From assembly GCA_023955635.1 (NCBI GenBank), contig JAMXHR010000016.1, forward strand, positions 372,001 through 436,000: a DNA stretch of 64,000 nucleotides. The letters run 5' to 3'. The notes beneath the pieces are model-generated. The model was not told the DNA's origin. It worked only from the letters and a program-made list of their open reading frames with translations, and ran no database searches. The translations under genes and the position numbers were made by a program. This document shows positions 19,785 to 31,900 of the stretch, one piece after another (within the stretch, counting starts at the first letter, position 1; each line of letters begins with the position of its first letter). This DNA comes from Methanosarcina sp. ERenArc_MAG2. GTDB lineage: Archaea; Halobacteriota; Methanosarcinia; Methanosarcinales; Methanosarcinaceae.

Positions 19785-20681
19785 TCAGGAGACACCCTGC
19801 TTTTTTACTGGTTGAAGTTTTCCAAGGTCTTCTCGTTTTTCTCCCTTATTTCCTATCTCCAGAATATTTACAACTTTTAAAACTCTATACGACTGTTCCT
19901 GTTTTTTTTCGGCTTTTCGAGCCTGATATACCCTTATAGAGCGAAGAAGATCGATTTTTCTGAATTCTGGCCAGAAAGGCGCGCAGAAATAAGTCGCACA
20001 TTCGCTTCCGTTAGCCTGCCAAGGAAGGAAATTAGAAACTCTTTCATCGCCGCCGGTGCGGAGGATCAGATCCACATTAGGAACAGAGATGCCTGGAGCA
20101 GGGTAGAGATGTTTCGAAATAAGATTTTCATCCACTTCTTCAAGGGAAAGTTTCCCGGTGGAAATACAACCTGCAATGTCCCGAACAGCCTGAATAATGT
20201 CTTGCCTGCCTCCATAAGCAATGGCAACGTTCAGGTGAAATTTCCTGTAATTTTCTGTAGCTTTTTCTATCTTTTCAATTGATTCATTCAGGAAAGCAGG
20301 TAATTTTGACCGGTCTCCGATGACGCGGACTTGAATTTCGTTTTCATGCGTTCTTGGGTCGGAATAAATTTTCAGGAATTTTTCGTTGATGAGATTAAAG
20401 AGACCGTCAACTTCCTCTTCGGAACGCTGGAAATTTTCCGTAGAAAAGGCATACAGAGTAAGTTGTTTTACCCCTATCTCATAACACCACTCAATCACCC
20501 TTTCGGTAACTTCTGCTCCCAGCGCATGCCCGAAACTTCGGGTTTTTCCCAGCTGCCCTGCATACCTGCGGTTTCCGTCCATAATCACAGCTATATGATG
20601 CGGAATTTCGGAATTAAGAATTTCTATTTCAAGCCTCCTCTCATACTCGAGATAGAAAATACTGAATATGCGGTTTTTCAA
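19785..20681 (-). CDS. uppS: Polyprenyl (undecaprenyl-type) diphosphate synthase
   Basis: About 298 residues. Signatures of cis-prenyltransferases are present: HIAVIMDGNRRYA with the catalytic Asp, GHALGAE, LTLYAFSTENFQRS, LILRTGGDERVSNFLPWQ. Archaeal enzymes of this type make long Z-polyprenyl diphosphates for the dolichol-like glycan carrier. The frame begins at TTG 20681 without a clear ribosome site; an internal start is possible, since the conserved part begins near IPHHIAV. The C-terminal 40 residues are charged and variable. It is the only non-mobile gene between 18 and 22.8 kb. Confidence 0.9.
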   Translation of the reverse strand: MKNRIFSIFYLEYERRLEIEILNSEIPHHIAVIMDGNRRYAGQLGKTRSFGHALGAEVTERVIEWCYEIGVKQLTLYAFSTENFQRSEEEVDGLFNLINEKFLKIYSDPRTHENEIQVRVIGDRSKLPAFLNESIEKIEKATENYRKFHLNVAIAYGGRQDIIQAVRDIAGCISTGKLSLEEVDENLISKHLYPAPGISVPNVDLILRTGGDERVSNFLPWQANGSECATYFCAPFWPEFRKIDLLRSIRVYQARKAEKKQEQSYRVLKVVNILEIGNKGEKREDLGKLQPVKKQGVS

Positions 20682-21438
20682 AAATGAAGTCCCGCCCGGA
20701 AGATTTCCCTGTTTCTAAGTACCATTTTTAGACTCTTTATGTATCTTCTTCCTGAGAACATCCAGATCTCAGAATTCGCCGCGTAGATTTCTCTTTTAAT
20801 GTAGATTAATATCCTGTCTCGTTCAAGATATTAATATTTCTTTTGCTTAAAAATCCAGTTTTGTTCGTGAGTTATTGATCTATCCTAAAAAACGAGTATA
20901 TTCCCATATTTATGGAAAATGAACAGAGATTCTCGCTTATAGTTTTCAATAAGTCCCCCCAAAACCAAAAATTCTATATATATAAAAATATCCGCTTATA
21001 TATATCTTTTCCAGTTGCCCTGTTCTTTTCTGGAATTGTCTCCAATTTCGATCCCCATTCGAAGGCTTGTATTCCAAACTAATTGAAACACAACATCATC
21101 TTTTTATAGGAACTGTGCTTCTTGGACATTTATATCTCGTGATCAGATTGCTTCTTTAGTATGCAGACAATGCACACACTTCCGATTTCAACAAATACCT
21201 TATTTTCATCAAATAAATATATTGAATTATCAATACCCGCCTCAATTTATATTGAACTCCTTTTTTAAGAACGATTTGATTAATAAATGGGCGAATGGTC
21301 TATATATATCAAAGTCGGATCTACTAAACTCAACTAATATTAATAATCATAGTATATACCAATATCTAGAAAAACTTTTTTAAATACATCTACAAAATAG
21401 AAAACATCGGTCGTGTCCTTGAGTTATTGACTTATTTT
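20682..21438. other. AT-rich intergenic region upstream of uppS
   Basis: 757 bases. Contains copy 2 of the dispersed repeat (listed separately) and tracts such as TATATATATAAAAATATC near 20974, possible TATA elements. No gene or RNA was recognised. Confidence 0.45.
20869..20975 (+). repeat. Dispersed intergenic repeat, copy 2
   Basis: Aligns with 8478-8584 in the same direction at an estimated 70 percent identity, including GAGTTATTGATC, AAAATGAA, AGATTCTC and GTTTTCAATAAG. No conserved frame. Here it lies upstream of, and reads away from, uppS. Confidence 0.45.
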
Positions 21439-21449
21439 GGTTCCGTTGC

Positions 21450-21846
21450 AAAAATCAACTGCTCGGCAAAAATATTTCCATTTACCTTTTACTTTAATAT
21501 AGGTTTCATCTACTCTCCAAGAGTCATTAGTTGGTCTTAAATGTCTTCTTAGGACTCACAGCGAAATAACTTAGGCACATTTTGATACTGCACTTAATTA
21601 GTTTCATAAGCAGCTCCATCGATTTTGTTCCATAATAATTATGTGTTACCTAAGTTATTTCGTAACGACCCCTTATCTTCTTTTTCTATTTCAGGAGAAT
21701 ATTGATGTACCCATCTCATTATAGTACTGTGATCAACTTGAATTCCTCTATCATCATTTCCTTTAAATTTCGATAGCTCAATGGGTATCTTAAGTACCAT
21801 CTTACATTTAATAAGATAATTTCACCTACAAAGTGCTTCCATTTAA
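21450..21846 (-). pseudogene. IS6/IS240-family transposase remnant
   Basis: Minus-strand translation in pieces gives KWKHFVGEIILLNVRWYLRY, PLSYRNLKEMM, RGIQVDHSTIMRWVHQYSPE, then after the insertion RRHLRPTNDSWRVDETYIKV and KGKWKYFCRAVD. These are the helix-turn-helix and first catalytic Asp (WRVDETY, 21493-21519) of IS6-type transposases. A frame shift lies near 21745, a small element splits it at 21562-21662, and the second half of the catalytic domain is missing before the left inverted repeat. Not functional. Confidence 0.78.
21562..21662. mobile_element. Small inverted-repeat element (MITE) inside the IS6 remnant
   Basis: CGAAATAACTTAGG at 21562-21575 is matched by its exact complement at 21649-21662. 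The 101-bp unit has no open frame and splits the IS6-type transposase remnant. No target duplication could be assigned. Confidence 0.6.
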
Positions 21847-22249
21847 CCCTACTTTGACAGATTATGATAATTACTATAGTGTTTTTATACAAAAAACACA
21901 TTGCATCGACATATTACATATTGGTAAAATTGTAAATATCATAAATCAATAAATACGACACAATGCCAAAATCTAGTGATGAACTTAAAATTAAAAATCA
22001 CTAGATTTTGAAAATGGTCACAATTCTTTGAACGTTACCTATTAAATGATGTTGATAGATCTCGAATATTGAGTTTGATTGAAGACTGAATTCTTCTTGG
22101 AAATTCAACATTTCAATCAAAAAATGCAAAAATCACTAGATTTTGGAACTGAGTCATAAATACACCATTTAAATTTAAATTGTGTAAAGAAAGCAGAAGC
22201 ATGAAGCCCATTTATACATTACAAAATGTATGCTTCTGTCAAAGTAGGG
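21847..22249. mobile_element. MITE with CCCTACTTTGACAG ends, copy 1 (enlarged)
   Basis: Inverted ends CCCTACTTTGACAG at 21847-21860 and complement at 22236-22249, flanked on both sides by ATTTAA (21841-21846 and 22250-22255), a 6-bp target duplication. Its outer parts match the reverse complement of the 195-bp element at 39126-39320. The extra 200 bases are a second inserted element (21966-22146) and flanking sequence. No coding frame. Confidence 0.75.
21966..22146. mobile_element. Inverted-repeat element nested in the previous MITE
   Basis: CCAAAATCTAGTGAT at 21966-21980 and its exact complement at 22132-22146 bound 181 bases. A third, internal copy of ATCACTAGATTTTG lies near 22002-22015, so the left end itself can form a hairpin. 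The 39126-39320 relative lacks this block, which shows it is an insertion. No coding frame. Confidence 0.65.
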
Positions 22250-22294
22250 ATTTAAAGGAATTAGATAGCATGTCACTACCTTTGATTTTCCTTT

Positions 22295-22509
22295 TTATTT
22301 CAGTCGAATACCCCGCTAGCTTGCTGCGGGGATGGAAACTTCCCCGGTAACCGTTGATGATTATATAATTTATCAATTCCATTTTTCGGTTGTTAACTTC
22401 TGCTCAAACTAAACTGTTTAGGGTTATTATTTCCTTTAACGGAATTTCGAGCGGTGGCGCGAACATACCCCGTTGCTTGCAGCGGGGTGCGCCAGCGCAA
22501 CTTTGATTA
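22295..22509 (+). mobile_element. 215-bp hairpin-ended element, copy 2
   Basis: Same element as 18018-18230, in the same direction. Here both hairpins have the full CCCC/GGGG arms (TACCCCGCTAGCTTGCTG.. and ..CCCCGTTGCTTGCAGCGGGG). The near-identity implies recent movement or gene conversion. It lies inside the IS6-like remnant. The shared end reads CAACTTTGATTA; a similar CAACTTTGATTT follows the IS5 insertion near 19658. Confidence 0.65.
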
Positions 22510-22542
22510 TTATCCTTAGCAGATATTTTTTGCAACGGAACC

Positions 22543-22963
22543 CACTTCAGAATAGTACACTTCAGAATATTACTTTTTTGATTCGTTTCTTTCCATATCT
22601 GTTCAATGACCTAACGTTATGCAGATATTACTAAAGGTTCTTCCACCCCTGATATTTTGCCATCAATATTATATTAATCCAAGCCAATAAATAAATTTAT
22701 ATAGTTATATAGCGAGTAACTCTATATGAAAATTATAACAGTTTAACTGTTACAATGTTAGCAGCCGATCTCTAAACCCGTTTTATTCCCACAAGATCAT
22801 GATTTATTTTTACATGATCACAACTTTGAATTATTATTTAAAATGTTAATTCAAAAAACAAATATTGAATTTTGTGGTCGGCTTTCCTAAAAATATTGAT
22901 TTTTTAAATTCACTCCCGCAATATGGTTCAAATTCATGGGATGGAAACAGAGGTATAGAACAA
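22543..22963 (+). promoter_or_regulatory. Upstream region of the giant surface-protein gene, with a 17-nt palindrome
   Basis: TAACAGTTTAACTGTTA at 22736-22752 is a perfect palindrome around a central T, about 210 bases before the proposed ATG. A TATA-like tract ATTTATATAGTTATATAG lies at 22694-22711. Together they could be promoter and operator, but that is only inference. The word CACTTCAGAATA is repeated twice near 22545-22570. The coding frame is open back to TTG 22865. Confidence 0.35.
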
Positions 22964-25900
22964 ATGAACACAAATAAAGCAAATCTCGCTTTTATAATAA
23001 CTGTACTAACATCTTTAGTACCATACAAGAGTAATGCCACCGCACTGAGGAACAAATCTAAAAACACTCATTTGCATTTCGGTATACCTCGGCTCAAGCC
23101 CATGATATCGGTAATGTTGATACTAATTTTGAGCATGACCGTCTTAGTGAGTGTAGTACCTTTTGAAGCTCAGGCTGGACGCAATGCTTATAACTTGAAA
23201 TGGTATGCCGCCGATCCTAAGCTAAACAACGCTCCTTATTTGCCGACTTATGCGAGGCTGACACCGGCATCACTTCCTTCTCCCGGACTTGCCGGGAGGT
23301 ATGCAGATCCTCTTGCTAATGCTGTGGCATATGGTCCTACTTCTTCTGATCTTGACACGGTGACATCTCTTGCACCTCATGATATTGCTCTTGGCCAGAT
23401 AGTGCCGTTTGAGATAGTGATAGAAGTCGGCGGTAGTACATCTCCTGAGAACGGGATGATCGAGTTCGCAACCAGTTTCGACACCAACACAACATCGGGT
23501 GATGACTTCGGATACGATCCGACTTATATGGTGTACGCAGCTTTCGTTGATACCGCAGATGCCCGTACAATAGATCAGGGAAATAATGCTAAAGTAGATA
23601 GTTACACTTCCAACCTCATAGGCAGCGGAAATTCCCAGCAGATCGGGGGTACATTCAGTATATCAGGCCTCGATGATGGTGATCGGGCAGTTGTTGAGAT
23701 TTGGGTTGTCCTCAAGTCGAGACTCCCAGCTAGTCCCTCAGGCAATGTGCGAACAAAGTTGGAAAGCTCAAATACTGCCAGTGGCGACGCAATCAATGTC
23801 GGAACACAGATCGTTCCCCTTTTAAGAGTAGAAGAGTTCGCCTCAAACATTGCCGATATTTCAGTTATGAAGACCGACATTCCTGATCCTGTGATCACGG
23901 GGCAAAATCTTACTTATGATCTGGTGGTAACGAACAATAACCCTGACACTGTTGCAAATGGGGTTGTGGTCACAGATAAGCTCGATAACAATACATCTTT
24001 TGTTTCAGCCATCGGTGCCCCGTACACAGTTAGCGGGAATAATGTAACCTTCGATGTTGGTGCATTGAACCCCCTTCAATCAATGAAAATAACTATAGTC
24101 GCTTTGATTTCCAATACAGCACCGACATCTACAGACCCATCTACTAACTCGGAGAATGGTACTGCAGGTCTTCGACCTACAGTGTTTGACCTGTGCAATG
24201 ACGTTTCATTGACTGCTATTACTGGCGATTCCAACATAACTAACAATACTTACTACCAGCCAACGAACGTTTTACCGGTTTTACCTAATCCGGTTTACAT
24301 CATTGACAAAAAAATCATAGATGTTGCAGGAAGAGGACCGGAAGGAAATATAACAGCAGCAGGAGATGTCATTACTTACGAGGTTGACGTGAATAATACA
24401 GGAAACGTCAATCTGACAAATGTAAACGTTAATGATTCTCTTATTAATTTGATAGGCCCATTTGAGTCTCTTAATTCTAATGGAGTTATGGAGGTAAGAG
24501 AAACCTGGGTTTACACTGGGAATTACACTGTTACTCAGGCAGAAATAAACAGTAATGGTGGCGGGAACAAATTAATTACAAATACGGCAACTGTTGACTG
24601 TGATGAACTGGACCCAAAGTCAGACTATGTTGAAGTACCCTTAACAGGAATACCGGTTTACATCATTGACAAAACTGTTATTGATGTTGCAGGAAGAGGA
24701 TCTTCAGCAAATGTATCAAAAGCTGGGGACGTAATTACTTATAATATTCAAGTGAGGAATGTTGGGAATACTGACCTGACAAATGTAAGCGTTACTGACA
24801 CCCGGATTCACCTGACAGGACCAAGCGGAGATAATTCTTCCCCTGGAATCCTGAACATAGGAGAAACCTGGAACTACACTGGGAATTACACGGTAACTCA
24901 GGAAGAAATAAACAGTAATGCCGGAGGGACAAAAGTAATTTCAAATACAGCGACTGTTGATTGTGATGAACTGGGCCCAAAGTCAGACTATGTTGAAGTG
25001 CCACTAAAAGGAATACCGGCTTATGTCATTCGCAAAACTTTTACTGATGTTGCTGGAAAAGGACCGGCAGGAAATGTAACAAAAGCTGGGGACGTAATTA
25101 CTTATAATATTCAAGTGAGGAATGTTGGAAATACTGACCTAACAAATGTAAGCGTTACTGACACTTTGATCAATCTTACAGGGCCTACAGAGTCTCTGAT
25201 TGCTGATGAAATTCTGAAGGTATTAGAAACCTGGACTTACACTGGGAATTACACGGTAACGCAGGAAGACATAGACAGTAATGGCGGAGGGGATCAATTA
25301 ATTGAAAATACGGCAACCGTTGATTGTAATGAGCTTGATCCAAAGTCAAGCACTATTGAAGCACCAATAGGAATACCGGCTTACGTCATAGACAAAGTTG
25401 TTCTTGATGTTGCAGGAAGAGGGCCGTTAGGACATGTAAGTAAAGCTGGGGATCTCATTACTTATCAGATTCAAGTGAGTAATGTTGGAAACGTTGAGCT
25501 TACAAATATAAGCGTTGCTGACCCTCTGATTAACCTGACAGGACCAACAGAGTCCGTGAATGCTGATAAAATTCTGCAGACATCCGAAATATGGACTTAC
25601 TCTGGGAATTACACGGTAACTAAGGAAGACATAAGCAGTAATGGAGGAGGGGACGGATTAATTGATAATACGGTAACTGCTGACTGTGATGAGCTGGGTC
25701 CAAAGTCACACACTGCTGAAGTACCAATAGAAATACCTGCTTATATCATTGACAAAATCATTACAGATGTTTCAGGAAAAGGACCATTAGAAAACGTAAC
25801 AAAAGCAGGAGATGTCATAAGTTACCAAATTATAGTGAGTAATGTTGGAAACATTGCCCTGACAAATACAAGCGTTACTGACCCCCTGATTCCCCTAAAA

Positions 25901-28900
25901 GATCCAGTAGAGTCCCTGAACCATGATGGAGTTCTGGAGGTATTAGAGACCTGGACTTACATTGGAAATTATACGGTAACCCCGTTAGACATGAGTAGTA
26001 ATGGCGGAGGGGATGGATTAATTGATAATACGGCAACAGTTGACTGTGATGAGCTGGATCCAAAGTCACGCACTGCTGCAACACCCATGATAATGCCGGC
26101 TTACACTATTGACAAAACCATTACTGATGTTGCTGGCAAAGGGCCTTCAGCAAATGTAACAAAAGCTGGGGACCTCATAAGTTATCAAATTAAAATAAAT
26201 AATGTTGGAAACATTGACATCTCCAATGTAGTCGTTACTGATTCTCTAATTAACCTTACAGGAAAAACCGGAGACAATGCACCTCTCGAAATCCTGAATG
26301 TAGGAGAGAACTGGATCTATACCGGAACTTACGCTGCCACTCAGGCAGATCTAAACAGTAAAGGTGGTGGAGATGGTTTCATCAACAATACAGCAACTGT
26401 TGATTCTGATGAGCTGGATCCGAAAAGTGACAGTGAAGCTGCTCCGATAATCCAGAGTCTTGATTACACTATTGACAAAATCATTACAGATGTTGCAGGA
26501 CACGGAGCTTCAGCAAATATAACATCAGCTGGCAATATAATCAGCTACCAGATTAGTATAAACAATACTGGAAACATTGATCTTACAAATGTAACTGTCA
26601 CTGATCCTCTACTTGGAAATCTCACAGGTCCAGCTGGAGACAATTCTCCATCAGGAATCTTGAATGCTGGAGAGAACTGGACCTTCACAGGAACCTACAC
26701 TGTTAGTCAGGAGGACCTAAACAGTAATGGTGATGAGGATGGTTTCATCAACAATACAGCAACTGTTGATTCTGATGAGCTGGGTCCTAAAAATGACAGC
26801 GAAGCTGTTCCGATAACCCAGAATCCTGCTCTGCTAATCGACAAATCCGCCTCTCCAACAAATTATTCTGCTGCAGGAGACCTGATAACCTATACTTACA
26901 ACGTAACTAACTCCGGAAATGTGAACATCACAGGACCAATAACAGTTACGGATGACAAAATAGGAACCGTGCAGATTACAGGCGGGAACCTGTTACCTTC
27001 TCAAAGTGTTCTCGGAAATGCTACTTACACAATAACCCAGGCAGACCTTGATGCAGGTTCTGTAACCAATGCTGCGTATGCAACCGGCACTTTCGGAAAC
27101 AATACAACCACGTCTAACACGGATAATGAAACTGTAACAGCCGTCTATAATCCTGCTCTGCTAATCGACAAATCCGCCTCTCCAACAAATTATTCTGCTG
27201 CAGGAGACCTGATAACCTATACTTACAACGTAACTAACTCCGGAAATGTGAACATCACAGGACCTATAACAGTTACGGATGACAAAATAGGAACCGTGCA
27301 GATTACAGGCGGGAACCTGTTACCTTCTCAAAGTGTTCTCGGAAATGCTACTTACACAATAACCCAGGCAGACCTTGATGCAGGTTCTGTAACCAATGCT
27401 GCGTATGCAACCGGCACTTTCGGAAACAATACAACCACGTCTAACACGGATAATGAAACTGTAACAGCCGTCTATAATCCTGCTCTGCTAATCGACAAAT
27501 CCGCCTCTCCAACAAATTATTCTGCTGCAGGAGACCTGATAACCTATACCTACAATGTAACTAACTCCGGAAATGTGAACATCACAGGACCAATAACAGT
27601 TACGGATGACAAGGTTGGAACAGTGCAGATTACAGGCGGGAACCTGTTACCTTCTCAAAGTGTTCTCGGAAATGCTACTTACACAATAACCCAGGCAGAC
27701 CTTGATGCAGGTTCTGTAACCAATGCTGCGTATGCAACCGGCACTTTCGGAAACAATACAACCACGTCTAACACGGATAATGAAACTGTAACAGCCGTCT
27801 ATAATCCTGCTCTGCTAATCGACAAATCCGCCTCTCCAACAAATTATTCTGCTGCAGGAGACCTGATAACCTATACCTACAATGTAACTAACTCCGGAAA
27901 TGTGAACATCACAGGACCTATAACAGTTACGGATGACAAAATAGGAACCGTGCAGATTACAGGCGGGAACCTGTTACCTTCTCAAAGTGTTCTTGGAAAT
28001 GCTACTTACACAATAACCCAGGCAGACCTTGATGCAGGTTCTGTAACCAATGCTGCGTATGCAACCGGCACTTTCGGAAACAATACAACCACGTCTAACA
28101 CGGATAATGAAACTGTAACAGCCGTCTATAATCCTGCTCTGCTAATCGACAAATCCGCCTCTCCAACAAATTATTCTGCTGCAGGAGACCTGATAACCTA
28201 TACCTACAATGTAACTAACTCCGGAAATGTGAACATCACAGGACCTATAACAGTTACGGATGACAAAATAGGAACCGTGCAGATTACAGGCGGGAACCTG
28301 TTACCTTCTCAAAGTGTTCTCGGAAATGCTACTTACACAATAACCCAGGCAGACCTTGATGCAGGTTCTGTAACCAATGCTGCGTATGCAACCGGCACTT
28401 TCGGAAACAATACAACCACGTCTAACACGGATAATGAAACTGTAACAGCCGTCTATAATCCTGCTCTGCTAATCGACAAATCCGCCTCTCCAACAAATTA
28501 TTCTGCTGCAGGAGACCTGATAACCTATACCTACAACGTAACTAACTCCGGAAATGTGAACATCACAGGACCTATAACAGTTACGGATGACAAAATAGGA
28601 ACCGTGCAGATTACAGGCGGGAACCTGTTACCTTCTCAAAGTGTTCTCGGAAATGCTACTTACACAATAACCCAGGCAGACCTTGATGCAGGTTCTGTAA
28701 CCAATGCTGCGTATGCAACCGGCACTTTCGGAAACAATACAACCACGTCTAACACGGATAATGAAACTGTAACAGCCGTCTATAATCCTGCTCTGCTAAT
28801 CGACAAATCCGCCTCTCCAACAAATTATTCTGCTGCAGGAGACCTGATAACCTATACCTACAACGTAACTAACTCCGGAAATGTGAACATCACAGGACCT

Positions 28901-31900
28901 ATAACAGTTACGGATGACAAAATAGGAACAGTGCAGATTACAGGCGGGAACCTGTTACCTTCTCAAAGTGTTCTCGGAAATGCTACTTACACAATAACCC
29001 AGGCAGACCTTGATGCAGGTTCTGTAACCAATGCTGCGTATGCAACCGGCACTTTCGGAAACAATACAACCACGTCTAACACGGATAATGAAACTGTAAC
29101 AGCCGTCTATAATCCTGCTCTGCTAATCGACAAATCCGCCTCTCCAACAAATTATTCTGCTGCAGGAGACCTGATAACCTATACTTACAACGTAACTAAC
29201 TCCGGAAATGTGAACATCACAGGACCAATAACAGTTACGGATGACAAAATAGGAACAGTGCAGATTACAGGCGGGAACCTGTTACCTTCTCAAAGTGTTC
29301 TTGGAAATGCTACTTACACAATAACCCAGGCAGACCTTGATGCAGGTTCTGTAACCAATGCTGCGTATGCAACCGGCACTTTCGGAAACAATACAACCAC
29401 GTCTAACACGGATAATGAAACTGTAACAGCCGTCTATAATCCTGCTCTGCTAATCGACAAATCCGCCTCTCCAACAAATTATTCTGCTGCAGGAGACCTG
29501 ATAACCTATACTTACAACGTAACTAACTCCGGAAATGTGAACATCACAGGACCAATAACAGTTACGGATGACAAAATAGGAACAGTGCAGATTACAGGCG
29601 GGAACCTGTTACCTTCTCAAAGTGTTCTTGGAAATGCTACTTACACAATAACCCAGGCAGACCTTGATGCAGGTTCTGTAACCAATGCTGCGTATGCAAC
29701 CGGCACTTTCGGAAACAATACAACCACGTCTAACACGGATAATGAAACTGTAACAGCCGTCTATAATCCTGCTCTGCTAATCGACAAAACTGTTACAGAT
29801 GTTTCTGGCAAAGGACCAGACAGAAATGTTACAAAAGCCGGAGATGTAATCAGCTACCAGATTAACGTTAGTAATGACGGAAACTCTAATTTGACAAATA
29901 CCAGCGTTACTGACACTCTGATCAACCTTACAGGTCCAGTGGAGTCTCTGAATGCTGATAGAGTTCTAGAAGTCGGAGAAATCTGGACTTACATCGGAAA
30001 TTATACTGTTACTCAGGCCGACATAAATAGTAATGGTGGAGGAGACGGGTTCATCAACAACACAGCAACCGTTGACTGTGATCAACTTGAACCGAAGTCC
30101 GATACTGTTGAAGTGCCTATGGAAAGAACCCCTGATTACGTAATTGACAAAATCGTTACTGATGTTGCTGGCAAAGGGCCTCTAGAAAAGGTCACAACAG
30201 CAGGAGATGTCGTAAGCTATCAGATTAATGTGACAAATGCTGGAAACGTTGATCTTATTAATGTAAGTGTTACTGATGACCTGATTGGAAATCTCACAGG
30301 ACCAGTCGAGTCTCTAAACACTGATGAAATTCTGGAAGTAGGGGAATTCTGGATTTATACCGGAACTTACACAACAACTCAGGATGACATAAACAGTAAT
30401 GGTGACGGGGATGGCTTCATCAATAATACAGTAACTGTTAGTTTGTATGCAATTGCACCGGCTTATACTATTGAAAAAACCATTACAGATGTTGCAGGAC
30501 AAATACAAGCAGAAAAGTTGGGTCCGAAAACTGCTAGTGCTGAAGTGCCTATAAAAAGAGAACTGACTTACACCATTGACAAAACTGTTATTGATGTTGC
30601 TGGCAAAGGACCTTCAGGAAATGTAACAAAAGCAGGAGATGTAATCAGCTACCAGATTAACGTGAACAATAAAGGAAACGTTTTTTTGACAAACGTAACT
30701 GTTACTGATCCCCTGCTTGGAAATCTCACAGGTCCAACTGGAGATAATTTCCCTGTTGAAATTCTGAATATTGGAGAAACTTGGACTTACGCCGGAACTT
30801 ACACTGTTACTCTGGAAGATATAATCAGTAATGGTGGAGGAGATGGGTTCATCAACAACACAGCAACAGTTGACTGTGATGAGCTGGGTCCCGAAACAGA
30901 TAGTGCTGAAGTACCAATAGAAGGGGGACAAGTCAACCCGGCTTACATTATTGACAAAGTTGTTACTGATGTTGCTGGTAAAGGACCAGGCGGAAATGTT
31001 ACAAAAGCCGGAGATATAATCAGCTACCAGATTAACGTTAGCAATTACAGAAACTCTAATTTGACAAATATCAGCGTTACTGACACTCTGATCAACCTTA
31101 CAGGTCCAGTAGAGTCTCTGAATGCTGATAGAGTTCTAGAAGTCGGAGAAATCTGGATTTACATCGGAAATTATACTGTTACTCAGGCCGACATAGACAG
31201 TAATGGTGGAGGAGACGGGTTCATCAACAACACAGCAACAGTTGACTGTGATGAGCTGGGTCCCGAAACAGATAGTGCTGAAGTACCAATAGAAGGGGGA
31301 CAAGTCAACCCGGCTTACATTATTGACAAAGTTGTTACTGATGTTGCTGGTAAAGGACCAGGCGGAAATGTTACAAAAGCCGGAGATATAATCAGCTACC
31401 AGATTAACGTTAGCAATTACAGAAACTCTAATTTGACAAATATCAGCGTTACTGACACTCTGATCAACCTTACAGGTCCAGTAGAGTCTCTGAATGCTGA
31501 TAGAGTTCTAGAAGTCGGAGAAATCTGGATTTACATCGGAAATTATACTGTTACTCAGGCCGACATAGACAGTAATGGTGGAGGAGACGGGTTCATCAAC
31601 AACACAGCAACAGTTGATTGTGATGAGTTGGGTCCCGAAACAGATAGTGCTGAAGTACCAATAGAAGGGGGACAAGTCAACCCGGCTTACATTATTGATA
31701 AAGTTGTTACTGATGTTGCTGGTAAAGGACCAGGCGGAAATGTTACAAAAGCCGGAGATATAATCAGCTACCAGATTAACGTTAGCAATTACAGAAACTC
31801 TAATTTGACAAATATCAGCGTTACTGACACTCTGATCAACCTTACAGGTCCAGTGGAGTCTCTGAATGCTGATAGAGTTCTAGAAGTCGGAGAAATCTGG

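Larger units (their letters stand above)
21439..22542. mobile_element. IS6-like element remnant carrying nested insertions
   Basis: The ends are a perfect 16-bp inverted repeat: GGTTCCGTTGCAAAAA at 21439-21454 and its complement at 22527-22542. Inside, on the minus strand, is a broken IS6/IS240-type transposase. The element is interrupted by a roughly 100-bp inverted-repeat element (21562-21662), a 403-bp element with 6-bp target duplication (21847-22249), and the second hairpin element (22295-22509). No 8-bp duplication of the outer element is visible, so it is old or rearranged. Confidence 0.72.

Noticed and set aside
18018..22509. Direct repeats considered as a CRISPR array or phage attachment sites
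   Set aside because: Only two copies 4 kb apart with no spacer periodicity and no integrase between them; the hairpins fit IS200/IS605 ends better.
22865..22963. Start of the giant gene at TTG 22865
   Set aside because: No ribosome site; ATG 22964 has AGAGGT upstream, although the upstream part is curious and is listed as a finding.
26822..29764. Tandem array considered as a CRISPR locus or satellite DNA
   Set aside because: Every unit is in frame, encodes the same Ig-like domain, and the array is part of one long coding sequence.
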